Source of the DNA: Rhizomys pruinosus
Taxonomy: Eukaryota; Chordata; Mammalia; Rodentia; Spalacidae
NCBI GenBank assembly: GCA_009823505.1
Contig: VZQC01013712.1
Coordinates: 1,664,651-1,728,650, forward strand
Length of the DNA: 64,000 nt
Direction: 5' to 3'
Shown here: piece by piece, positions 50,793 to 64,000 of the stretch
Layout of the letters: every line of letters begins with the position of its first letter
Position numbering within the stretch: position 1 is the stretch's first letter
Program-made: the position numbers and the translations under genes
Notes under the pieces: generated by a model
The model's input: the letters and a program-made list of their open reading frames with translations, nothing else
Databases searched by the model: none
What the model was told of the DNA's origin: nothing

Positions 50793-51045
50793 TGCCAGGG
50801 TAGACCAGCAAGCCCTACCGTGTGTTAGGCAAAGCATCAGCACTGAGCTTAAATCCATAAACTTTCTTTCTTCTTATTTTAAGTTTTCTGGTAAGTTTGA
50901 TACAGGGTCCATCCCTGTAGTCCCAGTTGTCCGGGAACTCATTCTGTAGAACCAGGCTGGCCTTGACCTTCACAGAGATCCAACTGGCCTCTGCCTCCCG
51001 AAGTGCTAAGAATGAAAAGGACATCTGGGCCACCAAGCCCCGGCT
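50793..51045 (-). mobile_element. B1 plus ID-like SINE (A'' copy)
   Basis: Counterpart of 17442-17679 with small indels. Confidence 0.8.
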
Positions 51046-51632
51046 CGTTCTTATTATTAAATTGACATGTAATTATACCTTTATTTATATCTCTAACTAT
51101 TTAACAAATATCCTTTCATTGTGTTTCCAGCTCAACCAGGGAGATATTTTTGTTCATCTATACTCAGCAAGCATAATAAGTATTTAATAATATTCAGATC
51201 CTCACAACTCATGTAAAAGCCCTGTAGGTGATGGCTTGCCTATAATCCCCAAACTCTGAAGGCAAGACAAGAGATTCCTGGGAACTGGCTTGTGAGAAAC
51301 AACAAGAATGCATGAGTTCGATTTGCCCAAGAGATTCTGGGTCTTCCCCAAGAATAAAGTGAACAGAGAGTCGAGGTTGTTGCTAGGGATCAATTCTGAG
51401 TTCAGGCAATGGATGCCAGATGGTTTGGTGTATCGTGCTGTATATGCATCTACAAATATACAAAACAGTGTAACACATATGCATGACACAATGCGAAACG
51501 ACATTAAATATTAAATAGTACTACTTTGGATAATCAACACATTAGATGAAAATATAATAGTCCACTGTCCTAAATGTGCTTTCACTTTGAACCTTAGTGA
51601 GAATCAGCCAGCTAAATTAAAAGGTTCAGAAA

Positions 51633-52463
51633 TTCACGGGCTGATGCCACAAGCTTACGAACTCATCCTAATTGTTAGGAGATGTTATAAACCACGGTAA
51701 GATCCTGTTATATTTAACAGAAAAAATTTAATTCATGGATCAACATACTATCCAAACATGATTTGTCTATACCAAATAACTAGCCATAAAAATTAGTACT
51801 GTTTAAAATACCTATATATCTAATGCATGTCTTTTCATAGTAAGGAATCAAAGCTATAATATTATACGTTTTTAAATACTTATATATCTAGTTGCATGTG
51901 CTTTATTAGTATTGAAAGGTTATTCCTTGACAAGCTGGCAGCCCATGGGAAAAAACATCCAGAATTGAATAGAGACCAAACAACAGCTCCAGAGAAAGTA
52001 GACTGTTTTGCTTCTCATCCAACCTGTGGCCCTTTTCGAAGCCTAAGACAATCTGCTGAGAGGGGGGGTGTGGTGGAATGTAAGGGCTTCGATTGGGGTT
52101 ATGGTGAAACTACAACAATAAAGACCGGACACTCATTTGATAAACTAGATTGAACATACAAGACCCCCCCTGCTGGATAGTGGAACCCATGAGCTGTGTA
52201 GGTTTAGGCACAACGCTTGCAAAATTGGGTTTGACATGAAGGTGCTTGTACGCACAAAATGTCACTTATTTGGTAAAAATGAAAACAAAAACAAAACAAA
52301 ACAAAAAAAACCCAGAAAGATGCAGAAAGTTTACGGCAGAATGGCAGAATGCTGGGATGGGTAGGGGTGGGGTGGGGGGGACGTGACGTGGGAATATAAT
52401 TCCTGACACGGGTGAAATTGTGTGAACATGCTAGTATAAATACCCAAAGTCTCAATAAAAAAA
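51633..52463 (+). mobile_element. Long-3'-UTR element (A'' copy of copy 3)
   Basis: Counterpart of 18260-19070. The right-hand target duplication (ATAGGTTCATAAA, 52464-52476) is intact and the left one is degraded by indels. Confidence 0.85.
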
Positions 52464-52569
52464 ATAGGTTCATAAAAGTAATTTTCGTCATATCGAAGAT
52501 AAGATAAAGAGCAAATGATTGGTTTTAGGAGCAAGAGGATCTAGGTCATTAAAATGTAATGCTAAATGT

Positions 52570-52761
52570 CTTTTTATTTCTTGATACATTGGTAATTGAT
52601 TGTATCTCAGCTAGCCCGTAAAACTTGCTATGAAGCCAATATGGAACATAACGCCTGAAGTTAGGATTATAGCCTTGTCCACATTTCCTGGTTTTCTACA
52701 GTGCTGAGGATTGAGCTCAGGGTATCTTCCATGCTAGGTGACCATTTTGTCAACTGAGCCC
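52570..52761 (-). mobile_element. B4-like SINE (A'' copy)
   Basis: Counterpart of 19175-19362. Confidence 0.7.
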
Positions 52762-54709
52762 ATTATAATTCCTTTTATTAGAAAAAGTGCAAAACAGTGG
52801 TTTCTAAGTACAATTATTATGACACAGACATGAGTTCATGGTATCTGGTGTCTTTACGATCAAAATTGGGCAATCACTTGGAATACTCATCTAATAACTT
52901 AAGAACATCATTATTATTACAGTTCTGTCTCTTCCCACAGAGCAGCTTTTGTTATCAAGTAGTGTAGATAGAATTTGATGTGAATGATAGAAACATTCTA
53001 AATGACTACTGTATTCCATCCACGCAACTGAGTGGTTTCTAGGCCAGTAAAAGATCAAAGCAGTGTAGCACAGAAAGGATTCACCTTTCCCCCTACAGAT
53101 ATGTGTGCATGCAGCTCATCACTCAGGCTTCTGTATCTGGCATTTACCAGCTGCTTTGCCAGAGCCCCACTGGATCATGGTGTCAAATCAAAGAGACATT
53201 TTAGCTCCAATGTACTCTTGGTACACAAAAATGATTTATGGACATAAGCAATGAATTATCGTCCTATTTGACAGCAAAAGAAGGACACGGACACTTAACT
53301 GCCTTTATAAACTACTATGGATGAATCATAATGACATAAGGAATTGCTAGACAGGAAAGGACCAGTCTCCTCCACACGCTTTTCCTTAGGTCTCATTTCC
53401 ACTTCAGCTTTCTCTCAGCAGCCTTTGTCTTTGTCTCACACACCATTAAAATGTCTTATGCCAGCTGCTGCAAACTCATTTATACAGACAACACTATTAT
53501 GTCTCTGTCCATCTTAATAGGGCAAATTATTCCACATGATTGTGTCTCCTTGAACAAAATATTTTGGCCCCAAATACTTATCTCTGTGGCACTTTGCTTG
53601 AGTTTTACATAGTCCCTGGTTAACTTTTAAATATTCATAATTTATCCCTTATAATTGAAGCACCATATTAGTAACAAAAACTATTTTAGACTAATTGTCA
53701 AATTTCTTTCTGGTGGTAAAATTGTTACAAGGGCAAAGAGGTCACACTATTTTCAAACGATCCAAGAATAATATGAAAATCCTATAGTGCATTAGTACCT
53801 GTTTACTTCCAAACACTACTGGGTAGAGGCTATCTCATATGATAGTTTTTTCTTTAGTCATCAAGTCAAAATATGGACCATGTTCATGTAAGAAAACCAA
53901 TGAAGTTCCCAGAAAAGTAAATCAATCCCTGTCAAAGATCACATAGGGACTCTCAGAATCAACAGATGAGTTATCATAGGTTTCTATAAATGTTCCAAGG
54001 GTTTTCGCTCCCAGCCAAAGTCCTTTTTTATATGCATTCTTTGCCTGTGTGTGTGGGTGTGGGTGGGTGTATCTGGCATGTGTGTGTATGTGTAAGAGTA
54101 TGTTTTCCTCGTAGATATGTTTGCGTCAGAATTTGTTTCTTTTCTATATATGTAGCAACTAATTTCAGTCAAATCTGATCATATTACTATAAGCAATTAT
54201 GAACTCTTGAGGGTAGCAGATTTTAGAGAATATTAAACTAATTGCTAAGAAAAAAATCTAAACAAAAGGGATCTCTAATATAATAATAAATTATCATCAG
54301 TGTGATGAAAAGTTACATTTAGGAGAAAGAAGTAAATGACCATAAGAGAAGTCTGCATAGGCTTCAAAAATTACAGAAGTACAAAATATATATAGGCAAA
54401 GAGTAGAGGGGGCATGAAGCAGTTAGAAAAGGAGAAAAGGAATCGATCAGTGATGTTTACACAGACTGCTGTATGCAAATGCAAATGCTCTCTAGGTATG
54501 TATAATAGATTGCTTGAAAAGCAACATAAAACAAATGTGGTGATCAGATATGACGCCCACTAATATTATGGTATTCATGGATAAGTAACTGATCCTCTTT
54601 AACTCTTCATTTCTACTCTTATAAAATATAAAATATCTCACCCATATAGAAAGGTTATTGTGAGCTCTGTGTGAGTGTACAGTATAATGCATGGCATAAT
54701 AAGTCATAA

Positions 54710-55411
54710 AGTAACCTACCATAATCATTAGTAATGGTTTAAATAATACCTATATATCGAATTGCGGGTGCGTCATTAGTAATGATCGAAAGCTATATAG
54801 TAGTACTTGGTTTAAATACCTAATATCTGAGGGCATGTGTGGCTTCATTGTAGGAATCCGAAAGAGGTTAATGCCTGGACAGCTGGCAAGGCGCCATGAA
54901 ATAAACAGCCATAAATTGACGAGAGACCAAGACCACAGCTCTAGAGAAAGTAGACTGTTTTGCTTCTCATCCAAACTGTGCCCCTTTTTCTAAGCATAGG
55001 GAGCAATCTGCGGAAGAGGGGTCGCGGTAAAATGTAAGGTCGCGATTGTGGTGAAAGGGAAATACAACAATATAGGAGGGACACTCATTTTTATCAACTT
55101 TATTGACATACAAGCCCCCCTCTGCTAGACATGTGGGACCATGAGCGTGTGGGTTTGGGCACAACAAATTGCAAATTGGTTTTACAAGAAGGAGTTCTTG
55201 TACTCCCAAAAACACAAATTATATAACTTATGTTAAAAAGTAAAACAAAACAAAACCAAAAAAAAAAGAGAAAGATGCGAAAAGTTAAGCAGCAGAATGA
55301 GAGTCTGATGGGTAGGGTGGGGTGGGGGAAGGTAAGGGGATATATGCCTGAACTTAATTGCAAAATGATGTATGAAAAACACAAAGCAATCAAAAAAAGG
55401 TAAAAAAAAAT
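54710..55411 (+). mobile_element. Long-3'-UTR element (A'' copy of copy 4)
   Basis: Counterpart of 21276-21958. AAGTCATAA precedes it at 54701-54709. Confidence 0.85.
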
Positions 55412-57174
55412 AATATGCGTCACACAAAAAAGTCCAATAATTATCTGAGCAACCTCCTCAACTGTACATTACTAGATCCTGGCCGAGTCTCCTGCCAACA
55501 AAATGCCTAGCTTTTCTGTTTACAGAAGGGGGCGTGAAGAATAATAATAATTTTATTTTGCCAAACGAATGCTTTCATGTTTACACAGAAACCATAGGCT
55601 GAAACTTGTCACAAATATCATGGGCCTAACAAAATCTGTCCCCATGGGTATCAAGGGCCCATACCCCTAGAAATAAAAATTCAAACCCTTCCTCAAATAT
55701 CTTACTCCAGCCCTTACGTGGTGTGGAAAAGCCAGGCAGCAGACACTGAGAACCCCTGGTGCTGGAAGATGGCCATTAAAGATTAACTGTCAGGGATTAG
55801 GCACATTTGCCAGATCCTGCTGTCATGTGCTTTAACACCTTCACCCCCACTCCAGCTCTCCAATCTGTGACTCTGCATAGCTGCCTGTGAAATAAGCCCA
55901 TAGGAGTAAAAATGTACCCAGTCTCTGACTTTACAGAGAAGTAAGACTGCCTTTCTAATAATGAAGTAGTTAATATTGTTTCTTTTCTCCTCCCTTGCAG
56001 GATATAGAAACATGACATAAACATTTTCGTAGGATAGAAGCCAGTGAGATCTTTGACACTGGCTGTCACTGATGGGGTTAATAGATAGCCCCATGTCATA
56101 GGTTAGGACACACTGAAGGAAATGTGGAGCAAATAGAGAGATATAATAAGAGTGACGAAGGGGAGAGAGGAAAAATCACTCTTTAATCTGACACCCAAAG
56201 CCCTCCTTTCCGTAATTCTAAGCAGGCTATTTTTCTTCCAAGTTCTATAAGGTCAGCAATAGGGTTGACCTTGTTTCTAGAGAGAACAAGTGTCCAACTG
56301 CAGTCTATGAATTGTGATACTCTAGGAAAGGCTCCCACAGGCCTGGAAAAAGTTGCCAGAATGTCCCACTGTTAGTCATGACTATGAGTTATAGAATTGA
56401 AATGTCTATTAAATTTGAAAAATATCTTAGTTTGGAAGGGAAACAGTGGGTTTTGGCTTTTATCAATTCACAAATTGGCTAAGCTCATGAGGTAATGGAG
56501 TAAAAACAGCACAAAGCAACACCATCGAAGGAGAAGAGCTTATAAATAAGACAGACATTGGACAATTTTTGAAACAAGCACTTGAATTAGAGAGGCATGC
56601 CGGGTGAGCTGTGGGGGCTAGAAAAGAACTGAGATACCCAGAAAAGGATGGAGGTTTAGGGGCAAGAAGGGGAGCTGGTATGAGCCAGTTTGCACCCTGA
56701 GATTTTTGTACCTGAAACTGAGCAAAGACAAAAATGAAATCCATTTTCATGTGACCATCATGACACACACATTCAGGTCTTGTTAACTGGCTGCTCAGAG
56801 ACAGCATGAAGGAGAAAGAACATATGTCAATGATTTGTTCCCTTTAGTGTTTCACAACAAACTGCTTTGGGGGCAGTTTTATGGGAGATACTTTATCCTA
56901 GGAGCTTTTCAATCACCTTACATTTAAGAGCAACTTGCTTCATCATCTAAACAGCTCTTCTTTGTAAGATGATCAGTTTGTCAATATCTCTCTGGTTGTA
57001 TTACATCCATAAATGGTGCCCTTCACTCTCCAGTTGGATCGACCAGCCTATTGGATGGTGTGATTAGGAGAGTTACTGAATGCTCTTCACTGTTTGTCCA
57101 TTAACTTCACTCCATGTCACTTTAGGATTTAAAGATAGTTCCCCATTCACTACTAGAAATGAAAATAAATTCAG

Positions 57175-57349
57175 GCTGGGCGTAGTGGCGCACACGACTT
57201 TAAGCCTAAAGCACTCGGGATGGGGGGACGAGACAAGCCGGAATTTTTGGAGTTTCAAGGCCAGCCTGGCTACAGAGGTGAGTTCCAGACAGCTGCGGCT
57301 GCAGGAGAAAAAAGGACCCTGCCTCGAAAGGACCAAAAAAAAAAAAAAA
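57175..57349 (+). mobile_element. B1 SINE, first of the pair (A'' copy)
   Basis: Flanked by the 17-bp duplication GAAATGAAAATAAATTC at 57156-57172 and 57351-57367. Confidence 0.92.
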
Positions 57350-57417
57350 TGAAATGAAAATAAATTCTAAGTCACCATCAGAGTCGTTGTTTCTTTTCTT
57401 TAAAATCCTACTGAAGA

Positions 57418-57590
57418 GCCGGGCCGTGGTGGCGCACGCACTTTAATCCTAGCACTCGAGGAGGCAGAGGCAGGCAAGATCTTTGTGAGTTCAAGGCAGC
57501 GCTGGTCTACAGAATTAGTTCATTCCAGGACAGCTGGGGCTACGGGGATAACCCTGTCTCGAAAAGACCAAAAAAAAAAAAAAAAAAAAT
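57418..57590 (+). mobile_element. B1 SINE, second of the pair (A'' copy)
   Basis: B1 starting GCCGGGCCGTGGTGGCGCAC. It is preceded by AAATCCTACTGAAG, whose second copy is seen in arm A at about 24120-24130. It is an independent insertion from the first B1. Confidence 0.92.
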
Positions 57591-58570
57591 ACTGACTGAA
57601 AGAAATTGCTTAAGGCAAGGAGCAAAGGGACACTTTCCCAAACTCAGTACACAGCCCACCGGAGTGGTTAATATGGTGCATTGCAATTCATGAATTTCTA
57701 CAATAAAAAGTACAGACTTCCAGTATTCGTGAAAAGAAATCAGAGAACCAAAAAATACCAGATCGTACTCTCACTGACAGCAAACAGGAAAAGAGCTGAG
57801 GTAAACCCTGCTACTATGGTCCCAATTGTGGCTTAATCTCTATTTCTTGGACAACGAGGGCTCAGTGTCCCTTGATATTAAGTACTTACCCTGGATTACT
57901 GTAAGCATTCCAACTGATAAGGAGTAGGTAGTTAATTCCCTTCTTTTTTGTTGGATTTAGCTTACAATATTTTAGAAGCCTTTTAAATAAAGAAATATTT
58001 TATTAAGACCATGCAATGGATTGCCTGACAGATGTCTTAAGGACATTTCAGGAACTTTCCACTTAAATTATAGTGTGAACACCTTTAAGGATCCTCTAGG
58101 TATCATACATTTTCTTCTTTCAAGTTCATTCATCCAGCAACCTAAATTAAAGATCTTCATGACCAGAGTCGAAATGGAACATGAGAAAGAAAACAATAAG
58201 CTTGAGATGGAGTTTTTAATCCTATCTTTCTCTTATCAGTGTTCTGCTACTTAACGTTAGTACTAATGATATTATCATTGCACTAAACTCCCCAATGTTC
58301 CTGCAAGTGACAGAATGGGTTACAGAAATGACCATGCTTTGAGATTGCAAAGAACTATGCAAACACAAAGCTGACTCTTTTATCAACGTAGGTCTCACAA
58401 ATGAAATAGCCACCCAACCGATGTAAGATAGAAACAATATTGAATTATTGTCTTTGTAGTTTTTGCCCTTAAGCATGTAAAAAGATTCCAATAACAAGGT
58501 GTACACACGCAGTTAAAAAAATGATAAGTAATGGAAAACAACAAACAATTATAAGTGAGCATAAACTAAA

Positions 58571-59046
58571 GGTCCAACCTAGAGTACTTTATTAGCCAGA
58601 AAAAAAAAATAATGTCGATTATAAGTGAAGGACAAAGGAAAATGTTTCATGATATAAATAAGTTATATTAGGATTTCTTCTCCAATAAGCCTTTCCTGCA
58701 GAGAATACTTCAAAAAATACAAAGAATGGAAGGCTGAGATGACTATAACCAATCAACCCCAAAAAACAAATGAGATATACTACAGAAATAAAAACCTAGG
58801 TATGAATGTACTAGAAATCAAAATGTTTGGAAGCAATTTAATTCTCTCAACATCACTTTTAAATATCAATGGAATGAATTTCCCAGTCAAAAGACAAAGA
58901 CTAGCAGAATGGATTAAGAAAACAAAATCCAATGTGTTCTTTTATTTTTGTCTCCAAGAAACTTACATGTAACCAGTTTAAAGATAGATATTTATCCCAA
59001 GGTGAAAGGAGGAGTTGTTATCTTAATACTAGATAAAATACAATTC
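58571..59046 (+). pseudogene. Old L1 fragment (A'' copy)
   Basis: Counterpart of 25074-25535, with ORF1-end and ORF2-start sequence. Confidence 0.75.
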
Positions 59047-60801
59047 TAGGTCTTTGGTTTTGTTTTGGGGGGGGGATAATTAGAATCACGAGGGTGTAAC
59101 ATCTTGGGTGGATAGACAGGCTTTTTTCCAGGCTTATGTGGTGTGTTTCTGGATATTTGGAAAGATTTGGTTGGCTAGAGTTTACCAAGGGACTTGTAGA
59201 GTCACTTTTAAAGGTTTTTATTTTTGTGGTGTGCTTTGGGGGACTGCCTTGTTTCTCTGGATTGGTATAAATACTACAAGGTTTAGTAGAAAATAAGATA
59301 CGTGTACTGGAATTAAGTAGTTAAATGTTTCCAGAGTGAAATGGTATAAACACTAAAGCCAGTTCACTAATAGTCTAAATGGGATTATAACCACACACAG
59401 TTGTGGTTGGTTTTCCGTCCATTCCTGGTTGGTACTGGACTTCCAGTTGTTGATTTGGATTAAAGAAGCATAGACAAGTAATGGGCTACCTTTGACTACT
59501 AAAAGACATTTTTTGGTCTCTGGCTGTTTATGCAAATTGTTACTTCTGATTTCTGGTTCTGCCCATTTAAATAACGTGACTCAGAAAATCGAGAGGCCTA
59601 CTTCCTCGCATAGCAGCAATGCGCCAGAAGGAGACAGAATTAATGGAACTTGGGTAAATTTTTCGAGCTAATGTCCAGTCAACAGGTTATGTTCCCTGTT
59701 ATTGGAAAGCAACAAACCAGGATATGGGCTTTCCGAAAGTAAAGAGACTACTTCTACTTCTGTTTGGTAAGTAAATTCATTTATGTTTAAACATGCTAAA
59801 ATTCATTATATTTCTTTTATCAGCTTTCCTTGCTTATCATATGGTGTTAAATCTCTTCCAGGCAGATGTTTATTAATGCAAGGCCTTTCTTATGTTTTCT
59901 TCGCAGGCTTAAGCTTAATATGATACGTAATTAAGTGTTGCAGATGTGGTAACTTACTTTTTTGGATGCCTAATCAACCCATAACGAACGGCCCATACCA
60001 ATTCGGCCAAGGGATTTAAGGGAAAACTTTGTTCCTTGCCTTCTGAGATCAATTGGTCCCAGGGGATTTTGTACAGGGGGCATCTCTAAAATGATATGCA
60101 ATTGTGAGTCGCCAGGCTTACTGTGCAGGGAAGTCTTGGAAATCCACTAACAGAAACCTAGCCAGTGGCCGTCAGAGCCACTGAGGGAACCCAATGAGTA
60201 TCGTTCTACGTTGAGGTAATAAAGAAGTATTACAGTACAGAAAAAGTGCTATATTGGCTACCCATTTCATTACTCACATTTCAGAAGTTCTTTCTAAGCA
60301 AACGGTAAAATATTCAAATGGTTGTCAAGGGTGTGAAAGTATAATGTAGTTGGTACAATTTGAGGGGGAAGGTACTTAAAATAGTGCCCTCGTCATTTTC
60401 TAACATTTCGACCCACATCTATAAACTGTCCGAGGCCATCCACCTTTCTCTTTCTATCCTCTCATCTTTCCCCCCCCCTTTTCTGGTAGAAATCTCATGG
60501 AAAATTTTAAGAGTCTCTTAGAAATGTAGCTTCACTGAGTACCATTTTGGAAATTCTGATTTTAGTGAACAATTGTAGTGCTTTCACAGGTTCTAAGGAA
60601 AAACATATTTCTGCCTCTGCCTATCTGGCTTTAGAAATACATGAAAGCCCTGGATCCTTTATTGCACATAGATGACATTGATTTCTGCTCATTCATCTTT
60701 GCCAACTGAGTAAACATTATTTAACCAGACCCTTCTCTACTTCTTTACTACTAATAGCTTAAAGCCATTGTCCTAAAGCTAAGAAACTCATTAGAATCAG
60801 A

Positions 60802-60941
60802 TTTTCTAAGCCTAGGGAACAAACTGCAAAGAGGGGGCGAGGTAGAATGTATAAGGGCTGTGATTGGGGGTGAATGGTGAACTACAGCAATATAGATTGG
60901 ACACTTATTTTTGATCAACTGGAATGGAACAGCAAGCCCCG
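60802..60941 (+). mobile_element. Long-3'-UTR element fragment (A'' copy of copy 5)
   Basis: Counterpart of 27243-27381. Confidence 0.75.
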
Positions 60942-61477
60942 ACGGCATAAACCCTTTATGCATAGACAGCTTTCAAGATAAGAAAAAGAAAATCCTCAAA
61001 TACATGTATGTTATGATTTATATAATAAATATGTGGCAGCATGTTGCATTTAAATAAAAATTTCTATTTAATGCAGTAAGAAAGCTCGATCAATGCAATA
61101 TTGTTGAAATCATTTTATGAGAAAAACTTCAATTTAAGGGAAAGAGGTATCTTCTAACGTATCAATTCATATCTGGATGTTTTTCATATTTGGTGTGGTA
61201 CGTAAACATCTAGAGCTTAGCGTTTGTTTCTACGGAAGATATATTTACACTGATTATAAATTTTCAAAAAGGCAGTAAGGAATACACTTTTGAAACAGTG
61301 ATAATCTTTAAAATATGCACATTTTTCAGGGGCATCAATCTTATCTTAATCCTGAAATAATTTTTATAATATTACAATCATATAGCTTCCATGTTGAAAA
61401 CCTTATTCTATTAGTATATATTGCTACATTCAGGACATAGTAGGGGTAAGCTATGTTTTAAAATAGTAACAACAGCT

Positions 61478-61831
61478 TTGGCTGGAGAGATGGCCTAAGC
61501 GGGTGTAGAGTGCGAGTTGGTCTTGCAGAGGACCCGGTTTGGTATCTATCCCCAGCGATCCCCACATGTTGGCTGAGAAACGTCTTTAAACTCCAGTTCC
61601 AGGGGAATTCGACACCTTCTTCGGACCTCCACAGCATTGCATGCTAGTGCACAAACCTACATGCAGACAGTACATTCATACACATAAAATAATAACAAAA
61701 TTAAAATAATAATTAACCCTCGTCTGACCTCCGCGGCATCACAACACGGGTGCACAAACTGCAGGCAGACAGTACAGTGATACACATACGAAATAAATAA
61801 AAATAATAAAAAAAATGAAAAAAAAAATTAT
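61478..61831 (+). mobile_element. B2/B3-like SINE with duplicated 3' end (A'' copy)
   Basis: Counterpart of 27907-28261. The 3' module duplication is present here too, so it predates the arm duplication. Confidence 0.85.
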
Positions 61832-63045
61832 AACAACCTTATATGTTAAATTAAGAGAAACATGGTTTAACCACTCTCATAACACTAAGCTAACAGAGCA
61901 TATAATACTGAAATAAAAGGAGTCAGCTTTCATGGAGAAACTTGTCCTTCCATATCTAGAAGCCATTTTTTCCTAGATCAACCATAACATTGAAACTCTG
62001 TGAATAAAAAGTTTTTTTAGCATATGGATAATAAGTCACTGATTGGAAAATGAATGATAAATAAATTTTGAATTATTTTTTCTAGCTCACAGTTCATTAT
62101 TTGGTGTATAATCTATACTGAGTAAATTTGTACCAGGTGATAAGTGAATAAGTTACTGCTTTTAGTGATTGAGGTTGCTTTGTCCACATGTCCCCCTGAC
62201 ATTCTTTCCTTGGATACCAGTGACCTAAGTTTTCATCATGACTCTTAGGAGTTAAAAGGAAATAATTTGGGATCTGCGAAAATGTGTTTGTAGTATGTGT
62301 TTGAACTACAGCCTGTTCACAATGAAACCATATCTATGACTTTGAGTGTTCTTAATACCGTTCTCTCTTCCAGTGGTTTTCAAAGCATTCTTGTTCCTTG
62401 AAAGGCATATAAGAGAACTACCAGAACAGAAAGGTACATTCTTTGTGTGACTAATGTACGAATCAAGAATCTGATAGAGGGGTCGGGAAGTTTAAATTTT
62501 TAAAATTCACAAAGCCCGCTCTGACCTTAGTCCCGCACCTGAGTCCTAGCATAGGAGTCTGATACACAGTAAATATTTGGAGAACCTCTGAATATTCTTC
62601 AGATAAATATTCAGCCCATAAGCTTATTTTAATGTTAGAACAAGTTAACTAAAATCATATAAACACACAAAAGAATACCGCTATGGTTACTACTATTTTT
62701 CCAGAATCTGGAATGAAACCAAAAAATAAAAATCGCTAATATCATAATCTGTTAGATGAGAAACAAGCCAAATAGTTAAGGATTATAAACTTTAACAATG
62801 AGTTGCCAAACACAGATCTTTTGAATGAGCCGGATAAGAAATCGGTGATTATGGTCAAAGTCCCATGCTTTGTGCCAGTCCCAAGTCACTTTTAATATGT
62901 CTATGATTGAATCTTCTCCCATGAACATGTCCTGGACGTCTAGCACATGTTGAGGAAATCAGAAACTAATCAAAAGCAAGAAGTTGTTTGCTTCGTGGAA
63001 TTAATTTTCCAAATGGTAGTTATTTTTGAAAATAACTGGGGGATT

Positions 63046-63530
63046 TAAGTAGAGTGGGTTTTGCGTCGCATCCACCTGTGCCCCTTTTCTAAGCTAGGGA
63101 ACAATCTGCGGAAGAGAGGGCACAGTAGAATTGTAAGGGCTTTTGATTGGGGTGATTGGTGAAACTACAACATATAGACTGGACACTCATTGATCAACTG
63201 ATTGAACATACAAGCCCTCCCTGCTGGAATGGTGGGAACCTGAGCTGTGTGGGGTCCTGGCACAACAACAACTGCCTTGCAATGGGGTTTTACATGAAGG
63301 ATGCTTGTACTCACAAATTAATCACCCTAATTGTTAAAAAAAGGAAAACAAACAACAAAAAAAGCAGGAAAGATGCAGAAAACTTACGGCAGAAGCACGA
63401 TCTGCGATGGGTAGAGGTAGGGTGGGGGGGAAGGGGAAGGGGATAGATGCCTAGAACTGAATTGGAAAATGAGGTAAAAATACACAAAGCCTCAATAAAA
63501 ATAAATTATAAAAAAAAAGAAAAAATAAAA
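63046..63530 (+). mobile_element. Long-3'-UTR element absent from arm A (copy 6, A'')
   Basis: 5'-truncated element. It starts about where copy 3 reads AAGTAGACTG, contains the G-rich tract (63420-63431), and ends CTCAATAAAAATAAATT plus A-rich sequence. The flanks CTGGGGG and CTTGGGG are a plausible short target duplication. Confidence 0.85.
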
Positions 63531-64000
63531 TCCTTGGGGAAAAAACATGCAACTCTAATCCAAAGAACTATTTTAACATTCACGTAATATGCTCTCCAAA
63601 TTGAAACTAAGAAATAAAACTGTCAATTGTCAAGATAAAGTGTGTACTAGTATATTGAAACTTGGGGATCAAAAATTGAACATACTATTTATATCTCTGA
63701 ATACAGAGAATACCAACTGATCTAATTTTAATACTATTCCCCAAATATAAGGCAGACATTAAAAATAGTAATAGTGAAAAAAGTTTTTCTAAAATTAGCA
63801 AGTGTGTGCTATAATTACCCAATAGCATGATGTCAACATTACATGATTATACAGGTAATGCTTAAGTACATTACTCATAAGTCACCTAATGCAATCTCTG
63901 AATGCTAAGGTCTCAGCTTTACAAAATCCAGAACCTTAACTGAGTGTCAAAATGATTATCACAAGCAAGAGATGTCAGCATGTGGCATTATGTGATGAAT

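Larger units (their letters stand above)
47483..64000. repeat. Inverted-repeat arm A'' (exact reverse complement of A')
   Basis: Every landmark obeys position sum 94964 with A', including irregular single-base indels not shared with A. The window ends before the arm reaches the first spacer. Confidence 0.97.

Noticed and set aside
14223..64000. CRISPR array, phage island or toxin-antitoxin system
   Set aside because: The sequence is mammalian. The repeats are SINEs, LINEs and arm duplications, with no regular short repeats with spacers.

Overview
The window is nuclear DNA of a muroid-type rodent. This rests on the repeats: B1 (7SL-derived), B2/B3-like (tRNA-derived, with pol III A and B boxes), B4/ID-like SINEs, and rodent-style L1 LINEs with G-rich 3' UTR ends. 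No host protein-coding gene, tRNA, rRNA or CRISPR array can be supported. Every recognisable coding segment is L1 debris, and the other open frames are short and lack family motifs.

Layout. 1-2549 is the 3' end of an L1 with an unusually long 3' UTR-like sequence. 2550-4380 is mostly unmarked sequence with one old SINE. 4486-5358 holds two directly repeated GC-richer units (probably L1 5' UTR) with a possible solo LTR between them. About 5359-16005 is a three-level nest. An old L1 (L1-A) is interrupted by a 5'-truncated L1 (L1-B, 10361-14965). L1-B is itself interrupted by an antisense copy of the long 3'-UTR element (11676-13750), bounded by 11-bp target-site duplications. 16006-30304 is largely single-copy-looking DNA with scattered SINEs, microsatellites, two more long-UTR element copies and a 219-base N gap.

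The dominant structure is a repeated inversion. Arm A (about 14223-30304, +) is followed, after a 269-bp spacer, by its reverse complement A' (30574-47481). A' is followed, across one N at 47482, by an exact mirror image A'' (47483 to the window end). A' and A'' match base for base wherever I compared them, including irregular indels. A differs from A' in a patchwork: islands of several hundred bases are essentially identical, and the stretches between them are rich in single-base indels. The A'/A'' junction therefore looks like an assembly artefact (a fold-back read or mirrored contig). The A/A' junction, with a spacer and short junction homology, could be either an artefact or a real inverted duplication. 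One retroelement is present in A' and A'' but absent from A, so A and A' are not simple copies of one molecule's sequence.

I found no undescribed functional system. The most interesting items are the inverted triplication and its two different junctions, the retroelement presence/absence between arms, and a dense family of L1-type elements with about 2 kb of shared 3' non-coding sequence.
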